A stretch of 64,000 nt of DNA from Euphorbia lathyris. Its lineage: Eukaryota; Streptophyta; Magnoliopsida; Malpighiales; Euphorbiaceae. Below, in pieces: positions 1 to 11,965 of this stretch (positions are counted from its first letter, which is position 1; the number at the start of each line of letters is the position of its first letter). Made by a program: the position numbers and the translations under genes. The notes beneath the pieces are model-generated. The model was not told the origin of the DNA, ran no database searches, and saw nothing but the letters and a program-made list of their open reading frames with translations. The stretch spans positions 59,849,501-59,913,500 of the forward strand of contig NC_088918.1 of NCBI RefSeq assembly GCF_963576675.1, read 5' to 3'.

Positions 1-295
1 AAACCTACAAAAAAAACGTGAAAAATAAAAAGTTAGTTCACCCAAAACAAATTAGAATATAGAATACAAATACAAATATCAACATAAAACAATAGAACAT
101 ATAAGTTTACAACACAAATAGAAACACAATGTATGACATAATTAGAATTGTAATGATTAGTAAATAATAGTATTACTACTCATAGCAGACTCACATGGAT
201 TGTTGAATCCCATTGCTTCAAACTCTGCAAATAACAATTACAAAAAATTGGACACAATTTTAATAATAAATCAAATGATACTTATAAAAGAAAAT
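1..295. other. AT-rich flank, probably inside the hAT element
   Basis: No gene is seen. The stretch lies downstream of the hAT transposase on the minus strand. The matching left terminus (a start like TAGGGGTGAGC) was looked for here and not found, so the left end of the element probably lies outside the window. Confidence 0.4.
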
Positions 296-2483
296 TCAAT
301 TTAAATATATAAAATATAAATTTGATAAACAAATAAATAAATTACCTTCTTGAATTCTCTCCACATCATATATATCTTCTTCCTTGAATAAAGGATTAGG
401 TGTTTTCCGAATCCAATCTTGTGTACAAATTAAAGCTTCAACAACATCAGGAGATAGAGAACTCCTATAATCATCAAGAACTCGTCCACCAGTGCTAAAA
501 GTAGACTCAGAAGCCACAGTAGAAACAAGCACAACCAATATATCTCTAGCCATGATACTGAGAATAGTAAATCTTCCAGAATTAAGCTTCCACCATTTCA
601 ATACATCGAATCCCTTAACATCATCTACTAAAAGCTCATCCAAATATGCGTCTAATTCTGTTCTCTTACCCCCTCTACTACCCCCAGTGTTTACTCTTTG
701 TTTCTTGTAAATTCTATGGAAGACATATTTTGGAGGTTCGTACTTGCTAGCAATCGATTTCTCTATTTCAACAATTTGTAGCTCAATTACAATATCAGAT
801 GATTTCTCTCCCACATCATGCATCTTTTTATATTCTTGAAACAATTCAAAAAAATAATTATGCACATTATCAAAAATTTGAGTCCCTCGTGGACCCCCAT
901 AAATCTGAACAATAGAAATTTTAACAACTTCAAATTTTTCTCTTGGATCAAACACAGCTGCAAACCAAATGACATTGTTCATTTTTGTTGGATCCCCCCA
1001 GTATTTATCAAACTTCTGCTTCATTCTAACACTCATTGCTGTCAATTGCTCATCATCACTATTGTTCCAAAAATTCAATGCCATGTACAAATTACTAATT
1101 TCACTCCAAAAAGTATTAGATGTGACATATTTTGAACCTGAAATTTGTACTGTGACAGTATAAAATGTTTTCAACATGATAGCAATTTTTCTAACAGTTT
1201 CCCAATCTGTTGCCGTAGGCACCCCATCACGAAGTCTTAACTCATGGGAGAAAATAGGATCTACTATGGCAAACCTATCAAAGGCTGTCTCAAATTTTTC
1301 AGCAGTAGACAACATTAAATAGGTAGAATTCCACCTAGTAGGGAGATCCATGCATAATAAGCTTTTACTCTCTATTTTTTTTGTATTTCACACACTCCTT
1401 AAATCTTGAAAGTCTAAGTGGAGAAAATCTAACAAATCTTATGGCGTCTCTAACCCTTACCACTGATAAATCAATTTCTTTCAAGCCATCTTGTACAACT
1501 AAATTGATTATATGTGCCATGCATCTCATGTGCGTGTACTGACATGATGAAACAGGAGCTCCCCATTGCATAAGAATAGTTTTCACATAACTAACAGCAA
1601 CATCATTTGAACTAGCATTGTCAACAGTAATAGTAAACAATCGCTTAATATCCCAATCAATCAAACAATTCTCAATTGACATCCCAATATCATTTCCTTT
1701 GTGTGAATCTATCTTAACAAAACTCATCACCTTCTTTTGTAAAGCCCAATTTCCATCAATAAAATGACCAGTTATAACCATGTAATTATCTTTTGCTACT
1801 GAGGTCCATGTATCAGTTGTTATAGAAACTCTTTGACCATGTTCTTTCAGATAATTTTTTAACTTTAATTTTTCATCATAAAATAGTTGGGAACAATCTC
1901 TACTAACAGTCCACCTAGAAGGAAATTTTAATTGAGGACAACAAATTGCAAACATCTCTCTAAATCCTTCAGTTTCTACAACTCTAAAGGGTTGTTCCTC
2001 CTTAATAATCCATCTAATTATGCTAGCCCTCATCGCAGCTTGATCAAATTTCCAAGTAGTTAAAGTACCAGGAATCATATTCTCATTTTCCCCAACCCCA
2101 GAAATTACCGAAGGTTGCAAAGATAATTGACTTTGCTTTGCTTTTATATTTTCAGGGTTTTTCAAGCATCTTTTCATGTGTTTGTTCAAATTAGTTGTCC
2201 CATTTATAATTGCATCACATAGATAGGTTTGTCCGCAGTGATTACATTTACCTCTAGTTCTTCCTGTTTCATCCAGATATGTGCTAAAATGTTTCCAAAC
2301 CTGTGACCTTTTAACCATCTTCTTCTTACCCTTGCTTGCTTTACCAATTGATTGGACCTCATTCTCAGTAGCTTGAGAATTAGCTACATTTCCAATTTCA
2401 GGAAACGGATCAGAATCAGTTGCCTCATCTTCATTTTCTTCTTCTTCAATGTCAAGTGATGGGGAAGGCATTGATTTTGACAT
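296..2483 (-). pseudogene. hAT-family transposase (BED zinc finger), frameshifted
   Basis: hAT transposases cut and paste DNA elements with 8-bp target duplications. The gene lies in two frames. The first (2483 down to 1365, 372 codons) has an acidic N-terminus, a basic patch, then a BED finger with W63, C80, C83, H102 and C106, followed by the start of the RNase H-like catalytic region. The second (1351 down to 296) opens with the family motif DLPTRWNSTY and ends with a hAT dimerisation domain at about residues 234-315 (SESTFSTGGRVLDD). The frames part at a run of eight A residues on the coding strand near 1376-1383, so a single one-base slip probably broke the gene. It resembles plant RICESLEEPER-type BED transposases. 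Both frames are otherwise long and conserved, which suggests a recent loss. The family call is firm; activity is not expected unless the shift is a sequencing error. Confidence 0.88.
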
Positions 2484-3667
2484 CTTAAAGAATAAAAAAT
2501 AATTAATTAGAAAATAACTAAGTGAGAATAAAATTCATTCAAATAAGATAATTTAACAACAATGCATATTGACACAGTATAGTCATATTAATTAAATAAT
2601 ATTAAAGAAAATATGATGCTATTGTAACAACATTTAATTTCACATACAAAATATTAAAAGTTCCAATTACAAGTAGATTTGACAAAAAAGTATCATAACT
2701 TGACAGCAAAAAGCTATGAATAGAAATTTGCATATATGAGCTCCAATTTATAAACTAAAAGAAATAATTGATATGCATGTATCTTTTATATAATGTTATG
2801 GTTGGGAATTTAACAACACATGAATAGAACCAATTGTTTTCCATATATATCTTATTATGTATATAAACAATTATTTTAATATATGTACTGAACCAATTGT
2901 TTCTTATTCATAACTGTACTCTATATATTATATTTACTAAAACATGAACAGAACCAATTGTGCTATATAATATTATGAACAGAACCAATTGTTTTTTATA
3001 TATATTATATTTACGAAAACATGAACAAATTATTTATTATTCATAACTGTACTCTCACGTTTTTGTCTTTTTCCTAACTTCAATCTTGCTCGTTGAGTCT
3101 AATGTTATACCCAAACAAAAATTAGAAAATATGTCGATTCTTACCTTTTTCAGACTCTTAATTAACCAGTCTCGTAATAGTCAGTAGCAGCGGCAAGACT
3201 ATTTTCCCTCGAAGGAGTACGACAATTTTGCACCGGATTAGATGAATAGAGTATGGTGAGACTCGGTCGACTTGCTTAGAAAGCGACAGAAAGAAAGAAA
3301 TAACAGAGAGAGAGCGGCTGCTGGGTTGGAGTTGTGTTCCTCTCTTTGTCGACTTTCTCTATTTATTTATAATGTTAGGTTTGAAAAAGATTATAATAGT
3401 TTGGTTTGTATTGTAGTGGGAATGGGTCTGTATCTGTAGTTTGATTTGTAGTGGGAATGGGTAATTTAATAACCAAATAATAATTTAATTCGGTTTTTAG
3501 GTTCTTTTCGGTTTATACCCAAACCGAACCGAACCAAACCGAAAACCGAAGTTGTATAATAATAAGAACCAAACCGAACCAAATTATAATTTGGTTCAGT
3601 TTGGTTCGGTTTTTCCGGTTTGGTTTTTTTCGGTTTTCGGTTTTGGGTTCGGTTTTGCTCACCCCTA
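2484..3667 (-). mobile_element. 5' half and right terminus of the hAT element
   Basis: This stretch lies upstream of the transposase and holds no other gene. From about 3478 to 3656 it is packed with short direct and inverted copies of AACCGAA/GGTTCGG, as in the subterminal regions that hAT transposases bind. It ends with GCTCACCCCTA at 3667, so read inward from the end the terminus begins TAGGGGTGAGC, typical of plant hAT elements. An AACCAATTGT motif recurs between 2820 and 2990. The 8-bp duplication cannot be tested because the other end is out of the window. Confidence 0.6.
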
Positions 3668-3754
3668 AACGGGAGAACAATGTTTTGTTGCGTTCAATAT
3701 TTTTTTTTTAATTTTTTTATAGATTATTTTTATTAATTTGTGTTACACATTTTT

Positions 3755-3765
3755 TATTTTATAAT
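3755..3765. repeat. Target-site duplication, left copy
   Basis: TATTTTATAAT, identical to 5960-5970, borders the long-TIR element. Confidence 0.8.
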
Positions 3766-4117
3766 AGGATATGGTGTAAAAATACCCCTAATATTTATAG
3801 TTAAGAGCAATTTTACCTTTAACGTCTAAAATGATGCAACATACCCCTAACGTTGGCAGTCAATAGCAATTTTATCCCTAACATTGACAAGTTGGGTCAA
3901 TTTGAGAAATAATTTATCAAACTGTGTGAATATTGTCATCTACACTTCACATTTGCATCATTTTATCACCATTAGTAACAGGTCACAAACATATGATTAG
4001 ACGTGGAATTTAAAAAAAAATATTATCTTTTGTACGAGTTGGACAAAAAAAAATTTCAAAAATTTCGCTGAATTTATAATTATTAATTTTCAATTTTATT
4101 ATTGAATCACAAAAATT

Positions 4118-5593
4118 TTGTCTCTTTTCAAAGCTAAATATTATCTAAGAGGGGATTCTATGGGGGCCTCATTGGGGCATTCACCAAGTTTTATATGGCG
4201 AAGTATCTGGAGTTCTCAACTAATCATTAGAAAAGGAATCAGATGGAAAATTGGAAACGATCAATCAATAAATGTGTGGAGTGAGAGATGGTTGCGTAAT
4301 GAGGATGATGGCTATATACGAACCCCTATGGTGGAAGGGTTGGAGTATTTGAAAGTTAATGATTTGTTTATCCATAATTCCAGGGATTGGGATGAAGAGC
4401 TGTTGGAGGAAATTTTCGAGCATAGAGATAGTACAGAAATTCATAAACTGGTCGTTGGTACTTTGAGTAGTGAGGATCGGTTAATATGGAAATTCCATTC
4501 TTCGGGACGTTACACAGTGAAAAGTGCTTACCGATTGGCTATAACATTGGAAGCAGGTGAAAGATTTCATGTTCACGGAGCTTGGAAAAAATTATGGTAT
4601 GTTGAAATTCCACAAAAGGTCCGACATTTTGGTTGGCAATTAGCACGCAATTGTCTCCCAACGCGTGTGAATCTTCAATCTCGTTGGTTACAGATATGTA
4701 GTACTTGTGTCATATGTAACGAACCTTGGAAGGATGGATGACATTTTTTTATTGAATGTGCAGGAGCTATAAGAGTGTGGCAGAAGGCAGGACTTTTGGA
4801 ACGAATTAATGTAGAGGCGGCGGTAGCTGAGAACCTGACAGCATGGTTTCGTAATATGATTAGAGCAGCACCGGAACAAATTGTAAAAACATTTTTGATG
4901 CACCTCTGGAGTTTATGACAGGCTAGAAATACCCGTCTTTGGTAGTATGAGATTCGCACAACGTATCAAATAGTGGCTCAAGCTTGCACAGTACTTAATG
5001 ATTGGTCAGAAGCAAATGCCTTGAGGAATCGGACTGGTACGGGAGACCAACGGATCGGGAATACAGTAGCAGGAAATATATCATCTGCTGGTTGCACGAC
5101 TTGGCACCCGCCATCGGAAGGATTTCTCTCGTGTTGTGTTGATACCGCATGCTTTAACGCTGATGGTCGTGCAGGGATGGGAGCAGCAATACGAGATGCA
5201 AATGGGCAGTTTGTAATGGGGAGATGTGCGGGTTTGTTATATTGTCCGACAACATGAGAATGTGAGGCCGAAGCTCTATTACATGCTATGCAATGGCTAA
5301 AAGCTGATGGAATAGAGAATGTGGTTTTCGAATCTGGTGCTAAACAAGTGATTGACGCAATAAATTCTAGTTCTGTTGATGATTCTGAATTTGGGGATAG
5401 AATTATTCAAATACGATCGATTCTAACATCAAATGATTCTTACTCAGTCAAATGGATACGACGGAAAGCGAATGGGATGACACATGTGTTAGCACAGTCT
5501 TCTTGTTTATCCACTTGCCCTTCTTTTTTTAATTTATTACCGAGTTATGTTTCTGATTCATTGTTACATTTTTGCCATGGTTTGGCTCATTAA
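4118..5593 (+). pseudogene. LINE ORF2 3' part: zf-RVT and RNase H, with in-frame stops
   Basis: This is the downstream end of an L1-type LINE polyprotein. It starts within the linker after the reverse transcriptase (SLFKAKYYLRGD), then has the zf-RVT segment typical of plant LINEs (YTVKSAYRLA; cysteine pair near CVICNEP) and an RNase H-like RVT_3 domain (FNADGRAGMGAAIRDANG, then ECEAEALLHAM). One reading frame runs through all 1,476 bases, interrupted only by stops at 4739, 4916, 4943 and 5255; no frameshift is needed. A short A-rich tail follows at about 5605-5625. The element is 5'-truncated: endonuclease and reverse transcriptase are missing. It sits inside the long-TIR element. Confidence 0.85.
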
Positions 5594-5642
5594 TTCATTT
5601 TTTTGATTAAAAAAAAAAGAAATAAAATATCACCGTTTTGGT

Positions 5643-5800
5643 AGAGGTTATGCTTACTTTGTTTTTGACAAAGTAAGCATTACTTTGTTTTTTCCATCAT
5701 TGGATATGATGGAAAAATTTGACAAAGTAAACTCATCCAATGGTGGAAAAAACATAGTAATGCTTACTTTGTCAAAAACAAAATAAACATAGAAAGCACT
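5643..5800. mobile_element. Small fold-back element (MITE)
   Basis: Nearly the whole stretch is an inverted repeat. The left arm reads GCTTACTTTGTTTTTGACAA and continues through TTCCATCATTGGAT; the right arm ends with the reverse complement. A related copy lies at 21890-22025. There is no coding capacity. The superfamily is not determined. Confidence 0.7.
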
Positions 5801-5970
5801 CATTGTTTTATAATAATTTCTGAAATTGACCAAACTTACCAATGTTAGAGGTAAAATTGCTCTTAGCTGCCAACGTTATGGGTAAAATTGCACAATTTTA
5901 GATGTTAAGAGTAAAATTGCTCCTAGTTGTAAATGTTATGGGCATTTTTTTAACTTACCTATTTTATAAT

Positions 5971-6730
5971 TTTTTTTGTTGATTAATTTAAAACATGTTC
6001 ATATTAGACATTTTAAATTCGAACAACAATAGTTCAATATGATTACAAAACACTAATAATTAAACAGCTAATAACAAATATCTAACAACTGCAACAGCTA
6101 TTAGCTAACGGCTGAACCAAATAGATCCTAAAAACCAAATGATACCTTCTCCTTCATGTTTATATTGATCTGATGCAGTAAAAAAACTTTACTATGCTAA
6201 AAAAAATTACTAGGTTTTATGATTTAAAGCACAGTTAACAGTTAACATATTATTTGATAACATTTTCCCATTTATCTATCCTAAATATTAATCTTTGCCC
6301 ATTGATTATTTGGTAACATTTATTCCCGACCTATTAAAATTGGTAAAATTTCAATTAATATATATTTTAAAATTAACTATTAATTTTGGGTATTAATTAG
6401 ACCAACAAATTAGGTACATTCATCGGACCAACAAATTAGGTTTTGAGGTATTAATTGGATCAACCAATCCTAAACTATTTTGTTGAATTTATATACCAAT
6501 TATTTCCTATAAATTCCATATAAACTTTATTTGTTTTAATCAATTCAAAACAATCAACAAGTATTTGTCATTTGAGAGCAAAGAAAAATAGATAGTTTGA
6601 AACACTTGGACATATAGATTCTAAGAAAATTCTTAGGTTTGTGAGGTTTCATAAAATTCTTTTATAAGTTATTTTTTGTTACTCCAACCTCTGGTAGAGC
6701 TGTTACACCAACCCATCCTTCACCTTCCAG
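5971..6730. other. Non-coding AT-rich stretch with degraded repeats
   Basis: No gene is seen. The stretch holds CAGCTATTAGCTAACGGCTG-type sequence near 6085-6110, similar to 43430-43500 and typical of hAT-like MITE ends. It also holds TTTGGTAACATTT-type sequence near 6310-6450 that resembles the TIRs of the Mutator-type elements elsewhere in the window. Confidence 0.4.
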
Positions 6731-6799
6731 GAGCTCATAGTAGTTGGACAAAGCTTCGCCCGATATGATGATAGATTATGAGGAATGAAAAAAAGACAA

Positions 6800-7960
6800 G
6801 AAGAGAACAGAAGCAAGCCCGCAACGGATAAGCGTGATCTCATCCCCCTACTACTATCAGCACCCAAGGCAAGCGAAACCCTCAGCCTTTACTTCACCAT
6901 CTTCAGCAACACCATAGCCCTAGTAATCACGTGATAAGAAGGCACAAAAACCTTACTTGTATGCTACCTCAGCAAAATTCTGCACGGAGCAGAGATCCGC
7001 TACATGCAAGTAGAAAAAGGCCTCTTCGCCATCAACCGCACCATCAACAAACTGTGCCCCTACTTTCAAACCCACACAATCATCATTCGCACAAATTTCT
7101 CCTTCAAAAAATCCATCCAACGACCCGAGGACACCAACCGCATCACGAATTGGTCCATCCAATTGTCCTAGTTCGACATCCTCTTTGAATCACACTCGAG
7201 CATCAAAGCTCATGTAGTAGTTGATTCCTTCATAAAGTTCACCAGCGGTACAGAATCCACTCCCGCAATCGACCAGCAAACCGACGTGTCAGAATGGCAC
7301 TTCAGCATGGACGATTCCTATAGTAACGGTCGAGCTAGCGCCGGAATCTGCATCAAAGACCCATCCAACTTTCGCATCCCCTACACCCTTCGACTCAAGT
7401 TCCCGACCACCAATAACCAAGCCGAGTACAAAGCGATGATCACAGGCCTACACTTTGCCAACCTCGTGGCCACGGGTAAAGCCACGTTCTGCACCGACTC
7501 TAAACTAGTCGTCAGCCACCTCGACGGTTCATACCAGACAAAAGAGGATGTCACCACCCGATACCTGGCATGTGATTGGTCCCTCATTAACCAACTGCAA
7601 GCAAAAGAGGTATGCTTCGACATCCTCCTAATACCATGGGAGGAAAATAGTAAAGACGATGCAATTGCAGCAGTCGCAGTCAGTGAATTCCCCCCATCAC
7701 CAACGATCTTTTCATGGAGACAACCCACGATCATGCAATAGCCGACATCCAGGTCCTCATCCTCACTAATGCAGACGCACAACTAAGTGGCTAGCCAGCA
7801 CCGATCATCCGTACTTTAGAGGACGTTGCCAGTGAAAAAAATGGAAACCCTTCTCACTATCTGAAGGTCATGGTGATACACAGTTCATCAAAGAGCACCC
7901 TATCGAAATTCGGTCACCCACCCCTGGATGAAATGCATCTCTCTAGAGGAAGGTGACCAC
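6800..7960 (+). pseudogene. Ty3/gypsy pol fragment: two RNase H domains
   Basis: This is degenerate retrotransposon pol. The upstream part resembles the RNase H attached to reverse transcriptase (PKASETLSLYF, then SKILHGAEIRYMQVEKGLFA, a T-D/N-like FSFKKSIQRPE end) with stop codons. The open frame 7286-7741 is a second RNase H-like domain (FSMDDSYSNGRASAGICI, FPTTNNQAEYKAMITGL, TDSKLVVSHL). Two successive RNase H domains are characteristic of the Tat/Ogre group of gypsy elements. The sequence is more GC-rich than its neighbours. It stops at a solo LTR inserted at 7966, and the integrase part resumes after it. Confidence 0.75.
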
Positions 7961-7965
7961 TGCCT

Positions 7966-9356
7966 TGATAAGCCCAAAATATACCTAAATTAGCATACAT
8001 AAATATGTTAGATTTCATGTAAAATATATATTAATTATATTATTTCGGAAAGATTTCATGTTGGTATTTGTTGTTTGTGTGCAAGATGTTAATTATTTGG
8101 AAAAAGCTAAATATGAGCAAAAATAGATTGGAAATGAGTGAGAAATCAAGCTTTCAGTGAAAATCACGTACGAGAATCGGAAGTCACGTCTGAGAATTGA
8201 AACAAATCACCAAAGGAGGAAAAGAATAGTATGTGTCACTGTCGAGATTCAAAAATCTCGACAGGGACGCACTAGGAGCTGCTATGCGCGCCTCCCTCCT
8301 TCCTTCTCCCCCTGTCACTGCCGAGATTCTTGAATATCTACAGGAACAACGAAGTTGTTAAGCACATTTTCCATGTTTATTTCTCCAAATGACACATCCT
8401 TTCATCCGGATAGAGACAACTCTTCACCAACGGATACGTCTCTCCAGCGTACCTCTTGAGAGAAAGAATTCAGAGTTCAAAGGTTACAAAAAATTGTACA
8501 AAAGAGTTATACAAGTTGTTCAATTGCAAATAGTTAGAGATACAATATATAGATTTTATTATTTACATTAAGGTTTACCCAAGTCAACTTTATGCTTCGT
8601 AGATAATCGAGAGATTGCTATTTTGAAGGATCAGCGAGAAGATCCTAGATTGAGGGCGAACCACAGTGTGACGAACCTATGAAGTTGAGTAAATGATTGA
8701 CAACCCAGAATTCATGCTTCGTTCAATGCTTTTCAAACTTCTTCTTCTATGTTAACCTGAGATGTTTATAACTCAAACTAATAAATATCTTTTAATTCAA
8801 TTCCATTTTCACTATTGCTTTATTTAAAGTTGGATCTAGCGATATTCTTTAAGTAATTCTAACTGGTGTTTTCATGCAAAAGTATTTAGAAAGAGATTTT
8901 GGTATTTTCTCATGCAAACTTTGTTGAACATTTAAGCAAATTCGGATTTATACTTGGTCATTGTGATAGGTCGAATAATCGGGTTTAGATTCCGAATTTG
9001 ATTAAGGTTTCCAGTCTTAGGTCGAGAGGAAAGATTGATAACAGCTCAATTCTTTTAAATTGAATCGATTAGTAATTTATTATATCTTTTCTAAACAAAT
9101 CAAAGTTATAAGTTGTGTTTTTTGTTAGTATAAATTAACCTTGGAATACGCTTTAATCTAAATTTAATTTCTGTAAATTGTAATTATAACTGTAACCATA
9201 ATTAGATTAGAAACTATTTAAACCATTAACGATTTTATATAAACCTCGAGAAAACGAATTTAATCAGAACAATAATTTTTATCAAAACGTTTTCGGTGGG
9301 ATCGATATCTTTTATTACTACAAGCGAAACCGTGCACTTGCGGAATTCGCCCAACA
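7966..9356 (+). mobile_element. Solo LTR, family A, copy 1
   Basis: The element starts TGATAAGCCCAAAATATACC and ends GCGGAATTCGCCCAACA, with TG...CA termini, and is flanked by a perfect 5-bp duplication TGCCT at 7961-7965 and 9357-9361. The inverted copy at 18679-20177 shares both termini and blocks throughout. No primer-binding site, gag or pol follows, so this is an LTR left by recombination between the two LTRs of a full element. It splits the gypsy pol remnant around it. At about 8245-8267 it contains a hairpin (GTCGAGATTC and its complement). Confidence 0.88.
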
Positions 9357-9361
9357 TGCCT

Positions 9362-9980
9362 CAACGAAATCCATGAAAGTGTATATGGCTCGCATCAAGG
9401 CGGCAGAACCATCGCACATAAAGCTCACCTCTGGGGACTATATTGGTTATCCATGGACAAAGACGCCCAAGCCATCACGCGTAAATGCCACAACTGCCAG
9501 ATACACGCACACACACACATGGTACCCGCAACTACTTTCAAAGGAATCATCTCACCTTGGCCCTTTGCGCTCTAGGGGGTTGACATCCTAGGGCCATTCC
9601 CCAAGGTAGCCGAATAAAGGCAGTACATAGTGGTTGCCACTTTACAAAATGGGTCGAAGCGCAACCCCTCGCTACCATAACAATGTCCAATATTATCTCA
9701 TTTCTCCGCGGTTACATCCTCGATAGGTTCGAGATCCCTCACTCGTTCCTCACCAAAAATGGTAGACAATTCGACTACACCCCCTTGCGCGAGTTCTACG
9801 CCAGTTGGGGGAATACAATAATGATTCACCTCCGTGGCTCACCCTCGGAGCAACGGGTTCACGGAAGTCACAAACCGCACCATCCTCAAGGGCATCAAAA
9901 CACGACTCTAATCACAGGGGGAAAGCTAGGTAGATCACCTCCTCGCCATGCTATGGTCATATCGAACAAAGTCTAAACAG
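9362..9980 (+). pseudogene. Ty3/gypsy integrase fragment
   Basis: This continues the pol remnant of 6800-7960 after the solo LTR. In shifting frames one can read the zinc-finger region (KCHNCQIHAHTH), the core start (GVDILGPFPKVAE), and TSVAHPRSNGFTEVTNRTI, which is the block around the catalytic Glu of gypsy integrases. It is heavily frameshifted. It ends near 9980 with LLAMLWSYRTK, a typical integrase segment. Confidence 0.7.
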
Positions 9981-10039
9981 TGTTTTCTAAATTATCCCAG
10001 ACAGTAAAAGAAGGATTCAAAAGCAAATCTTCATTAGAT

Positions 10040-10879
10040 GTCATATACCCGAAACGAGAAACATAATTTTTGGGGCGGAGGACTAGTGCTAGTAATATGA
10101 TAAAAAATAATGATGAGATTTTCATGTAGATTTAATGGCATTCTCCATGTTTTATAATTGTGAGGAGTTAATTTCATGTTAATTGTAACATTGACCGGAG
10201 GAACCCGGGGTAAAGCTAAAGAAGATGGAACATGACTCGACTATACATGATTAATAGTATGAGATTGATGAAACATATAAGGTTATGGTGGAATAGTATT
10301 AGATTGAAATTGTATAGGAGGAATATGATAAGGATTACTAACCGTATTTGAAAAGAAAGAGGTAGAGGTATGCAAATTTTGGATAGACTGAATTTGAGAA
10401 CTGTAGTAAGACGGGGACATATCAAAATCTAGTCGTATCTGATTCGGGAGGACTCGGTCTGTTGGATTTGGAAACAAGAATGAAGCTGATTGACCCGAGA
10501 AGTTGTATGCGGCAGCACCTGGCCGAACATCAGCTCCTACGACTGTCCGACTGGCAAAGACGACTGACGCAGGGAGCTCCTATTGGTGGTCAGCGTTACC
10601 AGGAGGTGGTCGGACGATGGAGCCTACAACAATATCGTGAATGGAAAAGGAAGCCGCGACAGCAGCTGGCCGACCAGGGGAAGATTCGATGACAGCAGGG
10701 ACAAATTGGAACATTGACTCAAAGCGCCACCCCGGAGACAATTGGAGGGAGGAGGCTGATTCGATTACGTAGGTGGAGGAGGGAGGAGCGATAGACGTAG
10801 CACCGAAAGAGGTCGAATTGTATAATGTTGGCACATGTAGGTTAGCCGATGAGGAAGAAGCGGAAGCAACTGATACCAT
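10040..10879 (-). pseudogene. Ty1/copia 5' gag region
   Basis: Read on the minus strand, a Ser/Ala/Pro-rich N-terminus (from 10879) is followed at about 10170-10080 by VTINMKLTPHNYKTW, which resembles the start of copia gag (ligand-like NY.TW block), and then a PPPQ stretch. Frames shift at least once. Immediately upstream at 10870-10878 is TGGTATCAG on the minus strand, the core of the initiator-Met tRNA primer site used by copia elements. No pol follows on the 3' side, where the gypsy integrase remnant is met instead. Confidence 0.5.
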
Positions 10880-10881
10880 AT

Positions 10882-11066
10882 TGAACGTAATGTGAAGATA
10901 GAAAAGATATCATGTTAAAGAATATCCCTTAATAAAGGTTGAACATAAAGCTTTGTATATATAGTAGAATACATGACTTAGTGTTTAACTAGGATTATCA
11001 ATACATAATATAAACACTAGTTATTATCATAATGGGAATGATGAACAACTCTAAGTAAACATAATA
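10882..11066 (-). mobile_element. Probable copia LTR remnant
   Basis: On the minus strand this stretch ends ACGTTCA directly before the TGGTATCAG primer-site core, as expected for a 5' LTR. It contains a TATATATA box at about 10960. The outer end is uncertain and no second LTR was found. Confidence 0.4.
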
Positions 11067-11383
11067 GTTTTTTTTTCTGATGAAAATGCTTATATCTTCA
11101 TTAGATTAGAAAAAAACAAGTAAAACAAGAACAACAATAGTTACCTGTTAGTATTTGAGGATAGATAAAGATAGTATTCAAGGATAGATAAAGAGATAAT
11201 TAACAATAATTATCTGCAAGAGGGGTTACTATCCCCAATTGTGGAAATCCGCACCTCAACCGGATAAATTCCCAGTATTTTTTATATATATATACATATT
11301 ATTGTCAACCATTTGTTTGAAAGTACACTTTGGAAATTAAGTGAACTTGACTGGTCACTGGTTTAAAACTAGTAAAATCCTTG

Positions 11384-11566
11384 TTAGTGGTACATGAAGC
11401 CCCTATCCCCATTAGGAAGGCATGTTGTTATGAAGACACCATTTTCATCACAAGCTTCACTCTTTAATATACAAATGGTCTCGTGAGGAGTGTACTGGTG
11501 CACAAATCTCCTTGCCAATTCAACAATTTCCATGTCATCAGACCACACCATATAAGCCAATTTCAT
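11384..11566 (-). other. Unrecognised 60-codon open frame
   Basis: An open frame starting MKLAYMVWSDDMEIVELARR has ordinary protein-like composition but no family I recognise. It lies downstream of TRAPPC4 on the same strand. It could be a gene fragment, part of a 3' transcript region, or chance. There is no splice or neighbour evidence for a full gene. Confidence 0.25.
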
Positions 11567-11965
11567 TTAAATTATTTTATACCAACACAATATCAAGAAC
11601 CAAATCTTGCTCATCGTTCCATTACCTTCTACTAATAAGGTTTAATTCATGATTAGTAAGGTTGGGAAGCAGAGAGGTCAATAACTTTGTACTGAATGTA
11701 AATAATCAATCAACTGCCTGATGAGTTTTGACAGTCAAGAAATTAAGCATGAACAGTGAGCACTGACTCTGCAGTGAACCAGCAAAATAAATGTATGCTT
11801 GCTATCCAAATGTTCAATCATAGAAGAAAATATATTACCCATGCGCAGATACTTTTCAATTGCATAAAGACTTAAACCAGTAAATACATCAAAAGGAGGT
11901 TATACAAGTAGCAACTTTCATGGAAAATGTATAGATGAAAAGAAAATACCAATCCCTCAAGCGGT

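Larger units (their letters stand above)
3766..5959. mobile_element. Long-TIR element (Mutator-like) carrying a LINE fragment
   Basis: The two ends are inverted copies of each other over roughly 190 bp. Left 3767 onward (GGATATGGTG, then several blocks of the type GAGCAATTTTACC and TAACGTTGGCAG) matches the reverse complement of the right end up to 5959 (GGTAAGTTAA, then the same blocks). An identical 11-bp direct repeat, TATTTTATAAT, flanks the element at 3755-3765 and 5960-5970. Long TIRs and a 9-11 bp duplication are the signature of Mutator-like elements. No transposase is present; the interior holds a LINE fragment and a fold-back element, so this is a non-autonomous copy. Confidence 0.8.

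Noticed and set aside
7381..7782. 133-codon minus-strand frame
   Set aside because: Antisense of the second gypsy RNase H domain.
11384..11566. Extra exon of TRAPPC4
   Set aside because: The TRAPPC4 frame ends with a stop at the family's normal C-terminus (VALLGR) and totals 141 residues, so no further coding exon is needed.
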